DNA of 36,672 nt from Phycisphaerae bacterium (GCA_029260215.1 JAJDDQ010000003.1:1-36672), one strand, 5' to 3'. Numbered from the stretch's first letter, positions 1 through 7,881 are shown. Notes: a model not told the origin generated them from the letters alone. Made by a program: numbers and translations.

Positions 1-1
1 T

Positions 2-115
2 ACGGGCATGAAGTGGGATCACGCCAACGCCGCCGGCATGATGAACCTCGTCGCCCTCCAGGAAAGCGGCCAATGGGATCAGTATTGGACCACCCGGAAA
101 CGACAAGCGGCGTAG
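2..115 (+). pseudogene. C-terminal end of a transposase (ISKra4-like), cut by window edge
   Basis: An open frame enters from the left edge and stops at TAG 113-115, giving 37 residues that begin TGMKWDHANAAGMMNLVAL and contain SGQWDQYW. A GM(R/K)W...A...LRAL...G.W..YW ending is what I recall from the C-terminus of ISKra4-type DDE transposases; that assignment is from memory of the family and is moderate at best. Only the tail is visible, so whether the full gene is intact cannot be judged. It ends about 85 bases before the next gene, on the same strand, with a good promoter in between. Confidence 0.45.
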
Positions 116-165
116 TGCCAAAAAAACTAGCCAGACCCGCCGCGATCCGATTGTCTGATAATGGG

Positions 166-193
166 TTGACATCTCGCTAGTATATCCTAATAT
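166..193 (+). promoter_or_regulatory. Sigma-70-type promoter for the ArsR-methyltransferase/ahcY operon
   Basis: A perfect -35 TTGACA lies at 166-171 and a -10-like TAATAT at 188-193, with 16 bases between. The expected start of transcription is about 200, next to the ATG at 202, so the message would have almost no leader. No Shine-Dalgarno precedes that ATG. Confidence 0.6.
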
Positions 194-202
194 GCGGATA
201 TA
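181..202. promoter_or_regulatory. Inverted-repeat operator, candidate ArsR-family site
   Basis: TATATCC (181-187) and GGATATA (196-202) are perfect 7-base arms separated by 8 bases. The dyad covers the -10 element and touches the start codon of the regulator gene, where an ArsR-type repressor would block its own transcription. AT-rich dyads of this size are typical ArsR/SmtB targets. That this protein binds here is inference. Confidence 0.55.
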
Positions 203-1227
203 TGGATTTTGATGCCGAGCAGGTTTTCAAGGCGATGGCCGATCAGGTTCGCCGCAGAATTCTGCAACTCGTTTCCAGGCATGAGCTTAGCGTTTCGGAG
301 GTCGTCGAATGCCTCCGCCTGCCGCAATCGACCGTTTCGCGCCATTTGAAGGTCTTGCGCGAAGCCGGCCTGATTCTTGATCGGCGTAAGGGCACGGTCG
401 TTCTGTACGGGGCGGCTGACCGAAACAGTGATTGGGTGGGCGAACCGGTTTGTCTGCCCGAGATGCTTCTGGACTGGGTGGCGGTCGAGACTTTGCCTGC
501 GGTGATCGAGCGGCGATTGGTAGCTGTGGTGGACCGCCGGGTAGCGTCGCATGGGTCTTTTTTTTCGCGTTATGCCCACCGCTGGGACGAAATGCGGATC
601 GAGGCCTTTGGGGATGCGTTCCATCTGGAGGCTTTGACAGCTTTGCTGCCGGGGGAATGGACGGTGGCGGACATCGGGGCGGGGACGGGTTGGCTTCTTC
701 CTATATTGTCGTCGACGTTTTGGCGGGTTATCGCGGTGGAGCCGATTCCGGAGATGCTGGCTGAGGCGACGCGGGTCGCTCAGACGCGAAAACTCTCAAA
801 CGTGGAGTTGAAACGCGGCGATCTGGGCAGGCTGCCGATAGAGAGTGCATGCGTGGATATGGTGTGCGCTGCTTTGGTGCTCCATCATGTTCCGTCACCG
901 GCTGAGGCTGTGGCTGAGCTTTTTCGGGTGACCAAGCCGGGGGGGCGTCTGCTGATCGTTGAGCAGAAGGCACACGAGAACGAGTCGTTCCATCAGCGGA
1001 TGGGCGATCGTTGGCGCGGGTTTTCGTCTGTGGAGTTGGGTGAATGCGTCGCGTCGGCTGGTTTTTCGGACGTGGTGAGTCGCTCGCTTTCGCACGAATC
1101 CCGGGCGGCGACGGCTGAAGACGTGCCCGAGCTTTTTACAATTACCGCGCGGCGTGGAACTGAATCGCCGGCGAATCGTAGTCATGAACGCCCGGCTGAA
1201 CAGGCTGGGATCGAAACTGAAGAATGA
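202..1227 (+). CDS. ArsR-family regulator fused to a SAM-dependent methyltransferase
   Basis: A 341-residue protein. Residues 1-80 are an ArsR-type winged helix with recognition helix [16 protein letters not shown] (about 42-57). The classical metal-binding ELCVCDL segment is here ELSVSEVV (28-35), with serines for both cysteines, so it is not a normal arsenic or cadmium sensor. Residues 150-310 are a class I methyltransferase with the SAM loop DIGAGTGW (157-164) and an acidic E180 after strand 2. It lies 25 bases upstream of ahcY on the same strand. Regulators of this type next to ahcY are thought to sense SAM or S-adenosylhomocysteine; SahR is the studied ArsR-family example in Proteobacteria. 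Inference: it represses the operon and is released by SAH. Whether the methyltransferase domain is catalytic or only a sensor cannot be told. The start at 202 is set by the frame and promoter position. Confidence 0.85.
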   Translation: MDFDAEQVFKAMADQVRRRILQLVSRHELSVSEVVECLRLPQSTVSRHLKVLREAGLILDRRKGTVVLYGAADRNSDWVGEPVCLPEMLLDWVAVETLPAVIERRLVAVVDRRVASHGSFFSRYAHRWDEMRIEAFGDAFHLEALTALLPGEWTVADIGAGTGWLLPILSSTFWRVIAVEPIPEMLAEATRVAQTRKLSNVELKRGDLGRLPIESACVDMVCAALVLHHVPSPAEAVAELFRVTKPGGRLLIVEQKAHENESFHQRMGDRWRGFSSVELGECVASAGFSDVVSRSLSHESRAATAEDVPELFTITARRGTESPANRSHERPAEQAGIETEE

Positions 1228-1252
1228 AGAATCACGCAAGGAGATTGTACTG

Positions 1253-2569
1253 ATGGCCACAACGGCGCTTGAGGACTTCAAGGTAAAGGACATGTCGCTG
1301 GCAGAGTGGGGCCGGCGCGAGATTGAAATCGCCGAGTTTGAGATGCCCGGCTTGATGGCGTTGCGGAAGGAATACGCCGGCAAGAAGCCGCTGGCTGGCG
1401 CGCGCATCACGGGTTGTCTGCACATGACGATTCAGACGGCGGTGCTGATCGAGACGCTGGTCGATCTGGGTGCGGAAGTGCGCTGGAGCAGTTGCAACAT
1501 TTTCAGCACGCAGGATCACGCAGCGGCTGCGATCGCTGCCACCGGTGTTCCGGTGTTTGCGTGGAAGGGCGAGACGGACGAGGAGTACGACTGGTGTTTG
1601 GAGCAAACGCTGCGTTGGCCTGACGGCAAAGCGTTGAACATGATTCTGGACGACGGCGGCGATCTGACGCTGATGATCCACGAGAAGCACCCTGATCTGC
1701 TGAAGGACATTCACGGTATCAGCGAGGAAACGACCACGGGCGTTTTGCGTTTGAACCAGATGATGAAGGAGGGCAAGCTGGGTTGCCCCGCGTTCAACGT
1801 CAACGACTCATGCACCAAGAGCAAGTTCGACAATCTGTACGGCTGCCGCGAGAGCCTGATGGACGGCATCAAGCGCGCGACGGACGTGATGATCGCGGGC
1901 AAGAAGGCTGTGGTGGCTGGCTATGGCGACGTGGGCAAGGGTTGTGCCCATGCGTTCAGGGGCCTTGGTGCGACGGTGTTTGTGACCGAGGTCGATCCGA
2001 TTTGCGCGTTGCAGGCTGCGATGGAAGGCTATCAGGTCGTGACGATGGAAGAGGCCTGTAAGTTCGGCGACATCTTCGTGACCTGCACGGGCTGTTGCGA
2101 CATTATCCGGCGCGAGCATCTCGACCAGATGAAGCATCAGTCGATCGTCTGCAACATCGGGCACTTCGATCACGAGATCGACGTGGCCAGCGTGTTCAAC
2201 GATTCGAATCTCGTGCGTACGACGATCAAGCCGCAGGTTGATCAGGTTCGTTGGCCTGACAATAAGTGCATCACGATTCTGGCTGAGGGTCGTCTTGTGA
2301 ACCTCGGTTGTGCGACGGGTCATCCGAGTTTCGTGATGAGCAATAGTTTCACGAATCAGGTACTCGCGCAGATCGAGCTTTGGCAGAATCGCGACGGCAA
2401 CAAGTACGAGAACAAGGTCTACATTCTGCCGAAGCAGCTCGACGAGAAGGTCGCGCTTCTGCATCTGGACAAGCTCGGCGTGAAGCTGAGTAAGCTTTCG
2501 GAGAAGCAGGCTAAGTACATCGGCGTGACGGTTGAAGGGCCGTTCAAGCCGGAGCACTATCGGTACTAG
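1253..2569 (+). CDS. ahcY: Adenosylhomocysteinase (S-adenosylhomocysteine hydrolase)
   Basis: Catalyses reversible hydrolysis of S-adenosylhomocysteine to adenosine and homocysteine with tightly bound NAD, removing the product inhibitor of methyltransferases. The 438-residue product is full length. Visible landmarks are the substrate-domain segments [15 protein letters not shown] (about 81-95) and [14 protein letters not shown], the NAD loop GYGDVGKG (223-230), and the usual C-terminal PEHYRY. ATG 1253 was chosen because AAGGAG stands about ten bases upstream and the protein then begins like the family; an upstream ATG at 1154 would overlap the previous gene by 74 bases. It is the second gene of an operon with the ArsR-methyltransferase regulator and ends at a strong terminator. 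Confidence 0.97.
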   Translation: MATTALEDFKVKDMSLAEWGRREIEIAEFEMPGLMALRKEYAGKKPLAGARITGCLHMTIQTAVLIETLVDLGAEVRWSSCNIFSTQDHAAAAIAATGVPVFAWKGETDEEYDWCLEQTLRWPDGKALNMILDDGGDLTLMIHEKHPDLLKDIHGISEETTTGVLRLNQMMKEGKLGCPAFNVNDSCTKSKFDNLYGCRESLMDGIKRATDVMIAGKKAVVAGYGDVGKGCAHAFRGLGATVFVTEVDPICALQAAMEGYQVVTMEEACKFGDIFVTCTGCCDIIRREHLDQMKHQSIVCNIGHFDHEIDVASVFNDSNLVRTTIKPQVDQVRWPDNKCITILAEGRLVNLGCATGHPSFVMSNSFTNQVLAQIELWQNRDGNKYENKVYILPKQLDEKVALLHLDKLGVKLSKLSEKQAKYIGVTVEGPFKPEHYRY

Positions 2570-2601
2570 TCGCCTGGGACGGGTTACGAATTGACTACGA
2601 C

Positions 2602-2637
2602 GGGCGCCGTCTTTCGCCTGGGAGACGGCGCCCATTT
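2602..2637 (+). terminator. Rho-independent terminator after ahcY
   Basis: A perfect 11-bp stem, GGGCGCCGTCT (2602-2612) with AGACGGCGCCC (2623-2633), around a 10-base loop, followed by the short ATTT stretch. It lies 33 bases after the ahcY stop. Confidence 0.75.
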
Positions 2638-2736
2638 CGTGCGCGATTGTCGGGCAGGCACCGTTGGCGGCTTACCGCGTTTTGGATTCAGATCGCGATG
2701 GCTTTGACATGTATCGAGGCGGCGGCAGCCCTGAAA

Positions 2737-2759
2737 AACTAGCTGCGTCCCCGTTTCAT
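2737..2759 (+). repeat. 23-base direct repeat, copy 1
   Basis: Matches 3221-3243 at 21 of 23 positions; both share GCGTCCCCGTTTCAT. The pair brackets the transposase remnant and may be the trace of an element's ends. Confidence 0.5.
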
Positions 2760-2954
2760 TCCTTGACCATCATTCTACCGCATGGGGCCTCTCGGTCGAA
2801 GCGGGAATCGCTGATTTCGCCGTGAATCCGCTTGTCCGGCTACTTCAACGTGCCAATTTCGCACCTGCCACCTTCTGAACAACGATTCCGGCCCGTTTCC
2901 GCGCAGCATCATCCTTTGCCCCCGCGAATCGCCAGTCTTCGTTCGGTCGCTGCG

Positions 2955-3200
2955 TCAGCCACGCTGCACCAACGGCGGCGGCACCCCGAAGCGCTGAATC
3001 CGCTCCAGGATCGCTACAAACAACTCACGAGGAACCGCCACGTCGGCCAGTTGGAACGTCACGTACTTGGCGCGCCGAACCACCTTGGCACCGACCTTGA
3101 TCGGCTTCTCTCACAGCGTAGTCATCGCTGAGTTGTCTGGCGCGTTGCTGTGCCGAGAAATTTCCCGTGTCATGTCGCCCGTGGCCATGTGTCGGGTGTA
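2955..3200 (-). pseudogene. Degraded transposase C-terminus (IS1380-like)
   Basis: On the minus strand the frame from 3110 to the stop at 2955-2957 reads 51 residues, including EKPIKVGAKVVRRAKYVTFQ and LADVAVPRELF. This pattern (REKLIKIGAKVVRH.RYVTFQMAEVAVPR) is one I recognise from the C-terminal end of IS1380-type transposases. Just before it, at 3111-3113, a TGA stands where the family has an arginine (TTLREK becomes TTL-stop-EK), which fits CGA to TGA decay. The same frame continues upstream to about 3200 with plausible sequence, then identity is lost. No amino-terminal or central catalytic part is present. The family name is from memory; that this is a dead fragment is clear. Confidence 0.6.
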
Positions 3201-3220
3201 GCGAGTATCCAACGGGCGTA

Positions 3221-3243
3221 AACTAACGGCGTCCCCGTTTCAT
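3221..3243 (+). repeat. 23-base direct repeat, copy 2
   Basis: Second copy of the 2737-2759 repeat, two mismatches. This copy also contains an inverted AACGG...CCGTT around CGTCC. Confidence 0.5.
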
Positions 3244-3298
3244 AGATTTGGGCGCTTGTGCGAACTGAGGCGTTTTCGGCGATGTTCTGCATTTGGGC

Positions 3299-3328
3299 GT
3301 CCGCGCGAACTGAAGTTCGCGGCTCGCT
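3299..3328 (+). repeat. REP-like palindrome, copy A
   Basis: A 30-base unit GTCC-GCGCGAACTGAAGTTCGCG-GCTCGCT whose core CGCGAACT/AGTTCGCG is an 8-bp inverted repeat around GA. An identical copy is at 36417-36446, a one-mismatch copy at 21029-21058 (other strand), and a compensated variant at 33772-33799 (other strand). All four are intergenic. Confidence 0.8.
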
Positions 3329-3355
3329 GCGCCGTAACTGAGACCGTTTTGAATC

Positions 3356-3395
3356 CGGGCACCGCTTTTCGCAGGGGAGGGCGGTGCCCGTTCTT
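3356..3395 (+). terminator. Terminator-like hairpin without an upstream gene
   Basis: CGGGCACCGC (3356-3365) pairs over 10 bp with GCGGTGCCCG (3381-3390), followed by TTCTT. No gene ends just upstream, so it may be the leftover of a lost gene. Confidence 0.45.
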
Positions 3396-3522
3396 GCGCG
3401 GTTTGTCGGGGCATGGTCGTGGGAGAGTGCGATTTCTTGGCTTAGACGCGCTTCAATTTTGATGCCCCGTCCGTTAGGGTGGTGCGGTACTTGGGGCTAA
3501 CCAGAAAGGAATTCGTGAGACT

Positions 3523-4566
3523 ATGTTGAGGATCGATTTTCGTAACGGCGTTGTTGCTTTGGCCGTCGTCGCGCTGTTGTGCGCGCACGATCGCGCCGGG
3601 GCGGAACCGGAACATCCCAAAGACGCGGCGCATTCCGGTGCGGGCGTGGCGGCGCTGGTCGAGGGAAAGGCGATCACCATCGCTGAAGTCGATGCGATCG
3701 CGCTCGGGAAGAACATGAAGCTTGCTCAAACCGTGTATGACGCTCGCTCGACGGCGTTGAATCAGATCATCATGCAGCGACTTCTTTCGCAAGAGGCTGC
3801 CGACGCGGGGATCACAGCCGAAGCGATGCTGACGAAGCGGCTGGCTGACGAGGCCGCGCCGGTGACCGACGAAGAAGTTGAAGCGTTTTTCAACGCCAAC
3901 AGTGCTCGAATGCGCGGCCAGAAGCTTGAGGCTGTTTCTGCGCAGATTCGTCAATTCCTCGCATCGCAGCGCACGGCTGAGGCGCGCAAGAATCTGCTGG
4001 CCAAGCTCAAGCAGGACAAGGACATTCGTCTTAAGCTGGACCCGCCGCGTGCTGAAGTGCTGGTCGCAGCCGATGCGCGCATGATGGGTCCGGCGGACGC
4101 CAAGATCACGATCGTCGAGTTTTCGGACTTTCAGTGACCGTACTGCACCAGAGTCGGTCCGACTCTCAAGAAGATTCGTGAAACGTACGGCGACAAAGTC
4201 AGAATCATTTTCCGCGACTTTCCTCTGGGCAACCACGCCCGTGCCCTGCCCGCCGCCTCGGCTGCCTTGTGTGCGAAGGAGCACGACAAGTTCTGGGAAT
4301 ACCACGACAAGATTTTCGAAAATCAGCGCAAACTCGGCGATGATGACCTGAAACGCTACGCTACCGAAATCGGACTCGATGCGGAGAAGTTCAACGAATG
4401 CTTCGATGCGGGCAAGTACAACGCCCAAGTTACGCAGGATGCGCGTGACGGTGCGGGGCTTGGTGTTACGGGTACGCCGGCGTTTTTCATCAACGGGCGA
4501 TTCCTCTCCGGGGCGCAGCCGTTCGAGGCTTTTGAGAAGATTATTGAGGACGAACTAAGCCGCTGA
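3523..4566 (+). CDS. Secreted DsbA-family thiol oxidoreductase with selenocysteine (UGA at 4135-4137)
   Basis: Read through one TGA, the frame gives 347 residues. Residues 1-27 form a signal peptide (hydrophobic VVALAVVALLC, then AGAEP). About 40-165 resemble the helical N-terminal segment of SurA/PpiC-type proteins. From about 180 a DsbA/thioredoxin-4 domain begins: ITIVEFSDFQ, then TGA at codon 205, then PYC. The family motif is FxDFxCPYC, so TGA replaces exactly the attacking first cysteine (Sec205-Pro-Tyr-Cys208). The next 142 codons stay open and are normal for the family (RIIFRDFPLGNHARALPAA, cis-proline loop GVTGTPAFFING with Pro319). A hairpin at 4150-4166 has the place and loop of a bacterial SECIS element. 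Role, inferred: extracytoplasmic thiol-disulfide or peroxide chemistry. Alternatives are a nonsense mutation or a base error; the exact position plus hairpin make these less likely. Ordinary annotation would split it into 3523-4137 and a fragment from 4267. selA, selB, selC and selD are not in the window. Confidence 0.85.
4150..4166 (+). promoter_or_regulatory. Candidate bacterial SECIS hairpin
   Basis: AGAGUC (4150-4155) and GACUCU (4161-4166) form six perfect pairs around the loop GGUCC, whose first G and last C could add a seventh. The loop starts 18 bases after the UGA. As I remember the published bacterial model, the apical loop lies roughly 16-37 bases after UGA and carries G in its first two positions; E. 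coli fdhF has GGUCU. This hairpin meets both. It would recruit SelB with Sec-tRNA. Confidence 0.75.
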
Positions 4567-4683
4567 TAGCGGACGCGTGTCGCTCGAATTCGACAAGGGC
4601 GGCGTTCGATCTGTTACAGCGATTGCGACGCGCATCGGCCGATATTCCTCGGTTTCCAAGCCGTGGGAATCGCGGCCGTTGCG

Positions 4684-4712
4684 TCGTCATGTGTTGGCCG
4701 ATGTGATATAAA
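4684..4712 (+). promoter_or_regulatory. Possible promoter for the ALDH7 gene
   Basis: TATAAA at 4707-4712 is preceded by a weak -35 TCGTCA at 4684-4689 with 17 bases between. The start codon follows 48 bases later. Moderate match only. Confidence 0.35.
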
Positions 4713-4759
4713 CGGCTGCGTGGTCGGGAAAAACAAGGGCGAACAGCGGGACAGGCATT

Positions 4760-6322
4760 ATGCGCGAAATTCTCAAAGAACTCGGCATCGAAGAGATTAA
4801 CAGCGGCGGTTTTTGCGGCGAGTGGATGGGCAGCGCGGAGCGTCTCGACAGCGTTTCGCCGATCGATGGTGCATCCATCGCAGCCGTTAGTCAGGTCAGG
4901 TCGGAAGAATACGGCCGGATTGTGTCGCGGGCGGCTGAGGCGTTCGCGTCCTGGCGGATGGTCCCGGCGCCGGTGCGCGGAGAGACGGTGCGTCGCCTGG
5001 GCAACGCGCTACGCGAGGCCAAGAGTGCGCTTGGAACGCTCGTGACGCTTGAAACGGGCAAGATTCGGGCGGAGGGCGAGGGCGAAGTGCAGGAGATGAT
5101 CGACATCTGCGACTTTGCCGTCGGCCTTTCGCGGCAACTCTATGGGCTGACGATGCACTCGGAGCGGCCGCTGCACCGGATGTACGAGCAGTGGCATCCG
5201 CTGGGTGTTGTGGGCGTCATTAGTGCGTTCAATTTTCCGGTGGCGGTTTGGAGTTGGAACGGGGCGTTGGCTTCGGTCTGTGGGGACGCGGTGCTTTGGA
5301 AGCCGTCGAGCAAGACGCCACTGACGGCGATCGCGTGTACGAAAATCGCCGAACGGGTTTGTCGTGACACGGGCGTGGACCCGGCCATCTTCAGCCTGGT
5401 TATCGGCAGGGGTTCGACGATCGGCGAGGAGCTGATCCACGATCGGCGGCTGCCGCTGGTATCAGCCACCGGCAGTTGCCGCATGGGGTATCGCATCGGC
5501 GAAGTCGTGGGGAAACGACTTGGCAGGACGATCCTGGAGCTTGGCGGGAACAACGCGATTATCGTTACGTCGTACGCCGATCTGGACTTGGTTGTGCCGG
5601 CTATTCTGTTCGGCGCGGTTGGAACCGCTGGCCAGCGATGCACGTCGACGCGACGGATCATCGTGCATGAGTCGATGCGTAAAGCGCTCGTAGAGCGGTT
5701 GCTGTCAGCCTACAAGCAGGTGCGCATCGGCAATCCGCTTGAGGACGGTACGCTGATGGGGCCGCTGATCGATTCGGGGGCGGTGGGCGACATGATGGCT
5801 GCCATCGAACGCGTGAAGAGCGAAGGCGGGGCGATTCTCTGCGGCGGGGAAACGCTCAGCGGTGACAAGTATCCGGGCGGATGTTACGTGTCGCCTTGTA
5901 TCGCCGAGGCGAAGAACGAATTCGCCGTTGTGCAGGAAGAAACGTTCGCGCCGATTTTGTACATCATGAGCTACGGTGGATCGAGTCGTCCCACGGACTC
6001 CGCCACGCTTCAGCGCGAAACCGATGAGGCTATCGCGATGCACAACGACGTCCCGCAGGGTTTGTCGAGCGCCGTGTTTACGCACCATGTGATTGAATCC
6101 GAAATGTTCCTGAGCGCAGCCGGCAGCGATTGCGGGATCGCGAATGTGAACATCGGCACGAGCGGTGCGGAGATCGGGGGGGCGTTCGGCGGGGAGAAGG
6201 AGACCGGCGGCGGTCGGGAATCCGGCTCCGATGCGTGGCGAGCCTACATGCGCCGGCAGACGAATACGATCAACTGGTCGACCGAGCTGCCGCTGGCGCA
6301 GGGGATCAAATTCGGCGAATGA
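4760..6322 (+). CDS. Aldehyde dehydrogenase, ALDH7 family (alpha-aminoadipic semialdehyde dehydrogenase type)
   Basis: NAD(P)-dependent oxidation of an aldehyde to the acid. ALDH7 enzymes (antiquitin, AmaB) act on alpha-aminoadipic semialdehyde, in equilibrium with piperideine-6-carboxylate, in lysine breakdown. The 520-residue protein has the N-terminal pattern LKELGIEE, the cofactor region FNFPVAVWSWN (158-168), the general base E260 in LELGGNNA, and the nucleophile C294 in GQRCTSTRR. The glycine-rich GAFGGEKETGGGRESGSDAW segment and the ending INWSTELPLAQGIKFG are strong ALDH7 signatures. It stands alone, with no lysine-catabolic neighbour, so the substrate is inferred from family only. 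It is convergent with the AraC-type gene. A stretch around GGSSRPTDSATLQRE appears slightly longer than usual before the conserved EAIAMHNDVPQGLSSA segment. Confidence 0.93.
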   Translation: MREILKELGIEEINSGGFCGEWMGSAERLDSVSPIDGASIAAVSQVRSEEYGRIVSRAAEAFASWRMVPAPVRGETVRRLGNALREAKSALGTLVTLETGKIRAEGEGEVQEMIDICDFAVGLSRQLYGLTMHSERPLHRMYEQWHPLGVVGVISAFNFPVAVWSWNGALASVCGDAVLWKPSSKTPLTAIACTKIAERVCRDTGVDPAIFSLVIGRGSTIGEELIHDRRLPLVSATGSCRMGYRIGEVVGKRLGRTILELGGNNAIIVTSYADLDLVVPAILFGAVGTAGQRCTSTRRIIVHESMRKALVERLLSAYKQVRIGNPLEDGTLMGPLIDSGAVGDMMAAIERVKSEGGAILCGGETLSGDKYPGGCYVSPCIAEAKNEFAVVQEETFAPILYIMSYGGSSRPTDSATLQRETDEAIAMHNDVPQGLSSAVFTHHVIESEMFLSAAGSDCGIANVNIGTSGAEIGGAFGGEKETGGGRESGSDAWRAYMRRQTNTINWSTELPLAQGIKFGE

Positions 6323-6419
6323 CGGCTTCTGCTATGGGTATCGAAACGCCGTCTGCCGCCGTTCGTAGGCGAGTTGGTGTCTGAAACGCTCAGCGAGTGT
6401 GTGAGGCTGCCGGTATGGA

Positions 6420-7343
6420 TCAGCATCGTTCGACCGGTAATTGTGCGAATAGCTCGAAGTACTCGTCTCCGTGTTTGAAGGGGCGTCCGATCCATGCTCC
6501 GAAGCATGGCTGATCGGCTGGCACGTATTTGCTGCTCGGAAGCCAGGTTCCGAACAGCCACTGTAACGCGCGCAATTCAAGCTCGATCGAGCCGCGAATC
6601 TCGATTTGCGCCACCGTCATGGCGGGGAATTCGTAAAGCCCGATGTCGCCTGTCGGAATCGCGTGCTCCACTTCAACGCCCACGTCGTAGCGGCAATCCT
6701 TGAGCGCTACGATTTCCGGATCTTCCCACATGTACCCAAGCCACTGCCCGTCAATCTGGCCGCAGTCTTCGGCCCATTCCATGAGGCGTTCGGTTGCGGC
6801 TTTCACGACCCCCGGCCGATACGGTTCCAACACGCGGATGTAGGCGACACTTCGGGCCGGCAACCTCCGCAACTGCACGTCGAAACCCTCGTCGTCGTTG
6901 CCAGCTTTTCGGCGATCGACGTGGTAATGTGTCTCTGAGTTGCCGACCAGCTCCTGCATTTCTTCGCGTCCTTTCGCTCGAACGCCTGCGATGTCGAATT
7001 CACGGGGCGGAACACCGTAACGCTGCTTGAAGCTGCGTGAAAAATCGGAGGATGAGTTGAATCCGCAAGCGAGCGAAATCTGTGTGAGCGACTTCCGCGG
7101 GCCGTGGGACAACAGATAGAGCGCACGCTCAAGCCGCACGCGTTTCACGAATTGGTTCAGCGTTTCCCCGAGCAACGATTTGAAAACACGGTGAAAGTGG
7201 AATTCTGAAAAACAGGCGACGTCAGCCACCACTTCGAGGCCGAGCGGCTGGTCGAGGTTTTGGACGATGTAGTCGATCGCGCGGTTGACGCGCGCTATGA
7301 GGTCGAGGTTTGAACCTTTTGAGTTTTGCGTGTCGATTCGCAA
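6420..7343 (-). CDS. AraC-family regulator with GyrI-like ligand-binding domain
   Basis: A 307-residue transcription factor. Residues about 15-115 hold two helix-turn-helix units of the AraC type, with LEVVADVACFSEFHFHRVFKS and ISLACGFNSSSDFSRSFKQRYG. Residues about 155-305 match the GyrI-like effector domain: LPARSVAYIRVLEPY near its start and PAMTVAQIEIRGSIE late. This N-terminal AraC plus C-terminal GyrI layout is that of Rob/SoxS-like and multidrug-type regulators that bind small hydrophobic ligands. It is divergent from the VOC gene at 7402 with 58 bases between start codons, so the two probably share a control region and the VOC gene is the likeliest target. Ligand unknown. Confidence 0.9.
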   Translation of the reverse strand: MRIDTQNSKGSNLDLIARVNRAIDYIVQNLDQPLGLEVVADVACFSEFHFHRVFKSLLGETLNQFVKRVRLERALYLLSHGPRKSLTQISLACGFNSSSDFSRSFKQRYGVPPREFDIAGVRAKGREEMQELVGNSETHYHVDRRKAGNDDEGFDVQLRRLPARSVAYIRVLEPYRPGVVKAATERLMEWAEDCGQIDGQWLGYMWEDPEIVALKDCRYDVGVEVEHAIPTGDIGLYEFPAMTVAQIEIRGSIELELRALQWLFGTWLPSSKYVPADQPCFGAWIGRPFKHGDEYFELFAQLPVERC

Positions 7344-7401
7344 GATTTGTCAATCAACGCTGTCGCGATTTTGTTATATGAGGGGAAAAGGAGATACCGT
7401 T

Positions 7402-7881
7402 ATGCCAAAAATCACTACTGCCTTGGTCGTTGTCATCGCCCTTCTGCTGTTCAAGGTTATGGACAGCGCGGATGCGACGCAAGGCGCCAAATCTGAACGG
7501 AGACAAAAAGTGGACTTGGGAGCATTTTCGATCAGCCTTACCGTCAAAGACCTTGCTGTATCACGCACTTTTTATGAGAAGCTGGGGTTCGCCATTATCG
7601 GCGGGAAGGAGGCGCACAACTACCTGATCCTCCGAAACGGGCAGGCTACGATCGGTTTGTTTCAGGGCATGTTCGACAAGAACATCATGACGTTCAACCC
7701 CGGCTGGGTGAAGGGGTACGATCACCCCGAGAAGTTCATGGACATTCGCGAGATTCAGCGTCGTTTGAAGCGGGCCGGCCTCAAGTTGAAGACCGAGGTC
7801 GACGAATCGACGAATGGACCTGCGAGCTTGACCTTGATTGACCCGGACGGCAATCCGATTCTCCTCGATCAGCACAGGTAG
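7402..7881 (+). CDS. Secreted VOC (glyoxalase/bleomycin-resistance) family protein
   Basis: A 159-residue protein. ATG 7402 follows AAAAGGAG at a good distance; the same frame is open further up but without a ribosome site. Residues 1-24 form a signal peptide (ALVVVIALLLF, then DSADA). Residues 33-158 are one VOC domain of two beta-alpha-beta-beta-beta repeats: FSISLTVKDLAVSRTFYEKLGF at the start, IGLFQG in the middle and LTLIDPDGNPILLDQH at the end. VOC proteins can be metalloenzymes (glyoxalase I, dioxygenases) or binding proteins; the substrate cannot be read from sequence. A secreted location is unusual for glyoxalase I, which argues against that role. Divergent from an AraC/GyrI regulator. 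Confidence 0.85.
   Translation: MPKITTALVVVIALLLFKVMDSADATQGAKSERRQKVDLGAFSISLTVKDLAVSRTFYEKLGFAIIGGKEAHNYLILRNGQATIGLFQGMFDKNIMTFNPGWVKGYDHPEKFMDIREIQRRLKRAGLKLKTEVDESTNGPASLTLIDPDGNPILLDQHR

Larger units (their letters stand above)
2641..3522. other. Gene-poor interval with decayed mobile-element remnants
   Basis: About 880 bases without a convincing intact gene. It holds a transposase tail on the minus strand (2955-3200), a 23-base near-repeat at both ends of that remnant (2737-2759 and 3221-3243), one REP palindrome (3299-3328) and an orphan terminator-like hairpin (3356-3395). Open frames of 60-100 codons here look like chance frames in GC-rich DNA. I see no clear promoter for the next gene. 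Confidence 0.6.

Noticed and set aside
2832-3131. 99-codon plus-strand frame
   Set aside because: It runs antisense through the recognisable transposase tail and has no family features.
3523-4137. Independent short gene of 204 residues ending at TGA 4135
   Set aside because: It stops one codon before the PYC of the active site, and the downstream frame continues the same domain, so it is half of the TGA-containing gene.
4267-4566. Separate downstream gene starting at ATG 4267
   Set aside because: This start would remove the thioredoxin core strand and active site; it is the C-terminal half of the gene at 3523.
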